From Dioszegia crocea (lineage: Eukaryota > Basidiomycota > Tremellomycetes > Tremellales > Bulleribasidiaceae): a stretch of DNA of 64,000 nucleotides. The translations under genes were made by a program, and so were the position numbers. This document shows, in pieces, positions 60,807-64,000 of the stretch (position 1 is its first letter; the number at the start of each line of letters is the position of its first letter). The notes under the pieces were generated by a model. That model saw nothing but the letters and a program-made list of their open reading frames with translations. It did not search any database and was not told where the DNA came from. The stretch lies in NCBI GenBank assembly GCA_001600615.1, contig BCKK01000006.1, positions 930,001 to 994,000 of the forward strand. The letters are read 5' to 3'.

Positions 60807-61132
60807 CTAGTGCCCGTTTAATCTAAGGTGATCAGCAGTCATCACTCATCCAGCCCGGAGTCCGGCCTTCTCGGTTAACTCACAGTTCTGAGCTGTATAC
60901 TCGAGCCCGTTCATATACTGATCTCTTGCGACGGCCGGCGAGTTTCGGGAAAGTATCGTCTGCTGATGATTGATGGTCCTGAATGTGTCAGGGCAGTAAG
61001 GAGGGCGGAATAGATGTCAACTCACTGTCTCCTTGCCGCTTGGTTGCCAGTCTCGGTTACTCTGCTGATTCGTATGATTATCCTAAAATGTCAACTCAGT
61101 CTCAAAACGCCATGGCTCGACTGACTCACCAT
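60807..61132 (-). CDS. Four-exon microprotein gene (56 residues)
   Basis: Exons: 61132-61130 (only the ATG), 61082-61026, 60978-60884, 60822-60807. Each intron has a GTGAGT donor and a CTGAC/TTGAC/CTGAT branch before the acceptor. Spliced, the frame is exactly 57 codons: M, then DNHTNQQSNRDWQPSGKET, DHQSSADDTFPKLAGRRKRS, VYERARVYSSELLNGH and TAG at 60809-60807. The N-terminal half is Asn/Gln/Ser-rich and disordered; the C-terminal half is basic and could form a short helix. No family was recognised. A second frame is also open across exons 2-3, but it has no ATG. The coding call is therefore likely, not certain. Confidence 0.5.
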
Positions 61133-61559
61133 CTGGCCTCATCTTGATTGACGCTTCAGTCCAGCTGAGCGGGTTGATTTTTGGGTTTAGGTGGCCGTTG
61201 CCAGAACAGAGAGGAATGAGAGGAATGAGACGGGAGAGCGCGACGGCGAGATTAGGGGTGGTGGCAGAGGCCGAGAGGAAGAGGAAATGGCGCTCCGTCG
61301 ACGAAAGACGAGTGGCGATTAAGGGTGAGAGATGGAAAGGATTCAAGCTTTGTTTTTGGGTTTTGTGTTTCGGGAGATGGGAAAGAGAACGAGCATCGTC
61401 GCAATGTCGACGAGTTTTTGGGTATCGGAGACGAGACGGACGAAAGGGCAGGCATCATCGCAATGTCGATGAATGGCAATTAGGGGAGGGGAGGAGAGGA
61501 GATCTGTGTTGTCAGTACGAGCACGAAGCTGTAAAAGAGGAGCTGATTTAGACTCACAG
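61133..61559. other. Untranslated interval with a candidate 3'UTR intron
   Basis: About 430 nt, very pyrimidine-rich on the minus strand. A typical intron (61504-61557, donor GTGAGT, branch CTGAC, acceptor ACACAG) begins two bases after the stop of the upstream membrane-protein gene. It may be a 3'UTR intron or mark a leader intron of the microprotein gene. Confidence 0.45.
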
Positions 61560-62373
61560 TCAGAAACCGGGAGCGAAGGCATACATCTGCCTGTACTCTT
61601 CGCAAGGGTTGGCTCTGGTAAGGTCGAGATGAATCATAAGGCGTTTGCAAGATGCCGAAGTTGGGTGCCAGAGATCCGCCGGGGCAAAGACGCCTGATAA
61701 GTCCTCGACGTTGCGCACGAGTGTAGGTTCGGGCATCTGTAGAGTCAGCGTTCGCCCAGTATCGAGGACTCACTCCGAGAGTCAAGAAGCGGAAGTACCA
61801 CGACAATAGCCACTTCGCAATCTCCTTAAGGACCCATCCGAGCTCCTGTAACCCGCCACCGTAATACTTGGCCCAACCGCCACACCAGTCTCGGAATGCG
61901 GCGGCGTTGCATTTGACGGCGAACATGGTGGTCGAAAATCGCCAGTGGGTGTACTTGAGCCAGTAGGAGAAACGGGGGATGGTGTGGGACCAGAAGTGGA
62001 GGTAGTTGCGCTCGACCGAGAAGTAGAAGGCTACACCGAGGCGGTCGCTGAAGCACATCAAGCCATCAAACATCTCCCAGGCGGTCACGAGGATGATGAG
62101 GGAGGTGATGATGAAGAGTTTGATGGATGGGAGGAGGTAGTATAAGGCAACGGCGATAGGTTGGATGGCGACCAGAGTGGTGATCATGACGATATCGCCG
62201 AAACCGTAGTCGGCCGTAGTGGGGCCGATTGGGGGGAATATCATACTGATTGGTGTAATGGGGGAGTGTTGTATTGTAGGTAGGGGCTGTTGGGCGGTGT
62301 AGGGATAAGAATATGCTGTGGGTGGCAAGTTCAGTATGTTTGAGTGATATGTAAGACGACTCGAAATGGGCAT
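61560..62373 (-). CDS. Hypothetical membrane protein with two helices
   Basis: Exon 1 (from 62373, MPISSRLTYHSNILNLPPT) encodes a Tyr/Pro-rich lead and two adjacent hydrophobic segments, IVMITTLVAIQPIAVALYYL and LFIITSLIILVTAWEMFDGL. These are followed by an aromatic-rich region (YLHFWSHTIPRFSYWLKYTH, FRDWCGGWAKYYGGG, KWLLSWYFRFLTLG). A GTGAGT intron joins to MPEPTLVRNVEDLSGVFAPA, DLWHPTSASCKRLMIHLDLT, RANPCEEYRQMYAFAPGF and TGA at 61562-61560. No family was recognised; the aromatic amphipathic stretches suggest a membrane-edge enzyme or scaffold, but this is not supported by a motif. The start may instead be the internal MIFPPIGPTTADYGFGD. Confidence 0.6.
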
Positions 62374-63064
62374 CAGGTGCGGCCTTATATATGCGAGTGG
62401 CGGGGCGAAGTGGGGTCAGCGGTTAACTGACAGTGGGGCCGTCATGTGCCGCATAATACCGTGGGAACGTGGCGGTGCATGACCGAGATGGCGGGCCTCG
62501 GTCGCTCCACAATGTCTCACATTCCTTCGCCACGACTCTGAGACATCAAGGCACGCAACGCGTAGCGCGTACGGCCGCAGAGTTTCCTGGGTAGAAAGCA
62601 CCAGCCGGGCGATCCAGTCACAACTGTATCTATGGCGCGTCGTCCGGGATAATGAACATATGCGCTGCCTATCTCAGGCTGTAGGACTAGGGTATTTGGG
62701 GCACGATCTGTTACATTGTAAGACGAAGTATAGTGCTCGTTGATCTGAGCGCGATCTCGCAGATCGACGCGAAATTCGCGGACGCGTCAGCTATGTCCGT
62801 GCGCTACTTCTCGCTCTTTTGCCCTTTTGCTGTTGCCTGGAGCGTCGAAAGAGCGACGGAGTGTTGCAGGCAGAAGAGCTGTCCTTGGAGGCGGCCAAGT
62901 ATGCATCGCTCAATTGGGCTACGATTCGCAATAAACCCCATCGACAAGGCGCCGCTTGATCCAGCTGACCATTTCTAATTTGGCTCGGCTTGCCCTGCAC
63001 GGGTGGCACAGAAACAACTGCACCTCACATGATAGACGACAGGTTAGGTTCCTCAGATACCCCC
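62374..63064. other. Interval between the two-helix membrane protein and SR-beta
   Basis: About 690 nt. It should contain the promoter of the membrane-protein gene and the 3' end of SR-beta. Open frames are short and featureless, and no tRNA-like B box was seen. Confidence 0.4.
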
Positions 63065-64000
63065 TCACACATCCCTTAACCAGTCCCTGACCTCTCCCAA
63101 TCCCTCCCCTTCTTCGCCTACAGCCTTCACCCCGCCCAACGCACTAACCCCCCACTCAATCTCCACCCCTACCACGTCTTCCCACTTGAATGGACCCTTC
63201 CCACCCCATACTAGCCCCTCATCCTCCTCCGCCTCGCCATCATCGCCCAGCACCGCCGCTCCGCCCCCAAAGAGCCGTTTCCACAACCCCGCCAACCCTG
63301 TACCTGACGCACTTTGCACTCGGCCTATACCCTCTATCCGACCGCCTGTAGACGCGCGAGACTGCTTCAATCGATCCATCTCGCGAGTGAGCACAGAAGA
63401 TAGGCGATCTATGGCGGTTTGACGCGTTTGAGGGGAGATGGTAGGTGTGGGCGTCGTCGGGGTTGGGCGGGAAAGGAGGTCTGTCTTGCTTCCTAGGATG
63501 AGGAGTTTGGTAGGTGTGTTGGAAGCTAGGGAGGCCGAACATAGGGTCGTGAGAATTGGAGGCAGTTCCCTAGCTTTGTCAGCTATATGTACATGTATGA
63601 AGCAGCAAAGTCAGGTGAGTGTATATGGACTTACTCGGCGATAGCTCCGGCATTCCGCAACAACGATTGAACATCCACAACGAAGATTACAGCACTGGCA
63701 GTCTTCAAGTTCTGCTTGACCTCGTCACGCAATCTCGGATGACCAGGTAGGTCTACCAATCGGATAGCCGCACGGCCATATTCAGGATCAAGCGAGAAAG
63801 TGGTCGAGCTTGGTGTTATGGAGGTATGGGTTTCGGTTCGTGTTCCATGTGCGAGCTACAAGTGTGAGCTACTGTGGATGATTGGTGGATGATTGGGTCG
63901 AGATCCAGTCGAGGCAGCTCAGGCTATATTGTAACCCAAACACTGACCTTGGCGAAGAGGGCCGTCTTTCCACTGTCCGCAGGCCCAATCAGCAGGACCG
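63065..64000 (-). CDS. SRP102: Signal recognition particle receptor beta subunit (runs off right edge)
   Basis: The 5' end (N-terminal membrane anchor) lies beyond the window. Visible from the right edge: VLLIGPADSGKTALFAKL (P-loop; GxxxSGKT), SITPSSTTFSLDPEYGRAAI, RLVDLPGHPRLRDEVKQNLK (switch II DxPGH), SAVIFVVDVQSLLRNAGAIA, LLILGSKTDLLS (the NKxD box reads SKTD) and a C-terminal extension. The tail reads GLAGLWKRLFGGGAAVLG, GPFKWEDVVGVEIEWGVSAL and EVRDWLRDV, where FxWEDV and the terminal W are typical of SR-beta. It anchors the SRP receptor in the ER membrane as a GTPase during co-translational targeting. The stop is at 63067-63065. Confidence 0.92.

Overview
The window reads as about 64 kb of nuclear chromosome from a basidiomycete fungus, most likely a Tremellomycete yeast related to Cryptococcus, Kwoniella or Saitozyma. 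The basis is dense packing of genes on both strands, many roughly 45-60 nt introns with GTGAGT/GTAAGT donors and a recurring AGCTGAC-like branch site, and gene content (HET-C, Ste6-like ABC transporter, Num1, NiCoT nickel transporter, Ku80) typical of that class. The exact species cannot be told from the sequence alone. No tRNA, rRNA, transposase, reverse transcriptase or CRISPR array was recognised.

Layout. 0-10 kb: 5' part of a DHX35-type DEAH helicase (-, runs off the left edge), NiCoT nickel transporter (+), HisA-type isomerase (-), small acidic protein (+), UBAC2/Dsc2-type rhomboid pseudoprotease (-), a 1.3-kb gap, a short-chain dehydrogenase (-), and a D-box/KEN-box protein that could be a securin (+). 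10.5-14.7 kb: inositol polyphosphate 5-phosphatase with long inserts (-). 15-22.5 kb: a tandem cluster of three paralogous modules (+) of an unrecognised family, each with a paired Cys motif, a serine/proline-rich middle and, in two copies, a C-terminal coiled coil. This is the most novel part of the window.

22.7-36.5 kb: PIG-Y-like GPI synthesis subunit (+), then UGGT, Ku80 and HET-C (all -). 37-43 kb: Num1-type cortical anchor with a very long V/E/K/R/P repeat and a C-terminal PH domain (+). 43.5-48.9 kb: full-length Ste6-like ABC transporter (-). 49.4-54.6 kb: possible Cut8/Sts1-like protein (-), L-fuconate dehydratase (+), Dsk2/ubiquilin (-). 55-64 kb: small hypothetical (-), CSC1/TMEM63 channel (-), a four-exon 56-residue microprotein gene (-), a two-helix membrane protein (-), and the SRP receptor beta GTPase (-, 5' end beyond the right edge).

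Most genes are unrelated housekeeping functions, although several act at the ER: glycoprotein folding check (UGGT), GPI anchor synthesis (PIG-Y), protein targeting (SR-beta), and degradation (UBAC2/Dsc2, Dsk2). Gene models were built by eye by joining reading frames at plausible splice sites. Start and stop positions are usually firm, but internal exon borders are mostly not listed and small introns may be off by a few bases.
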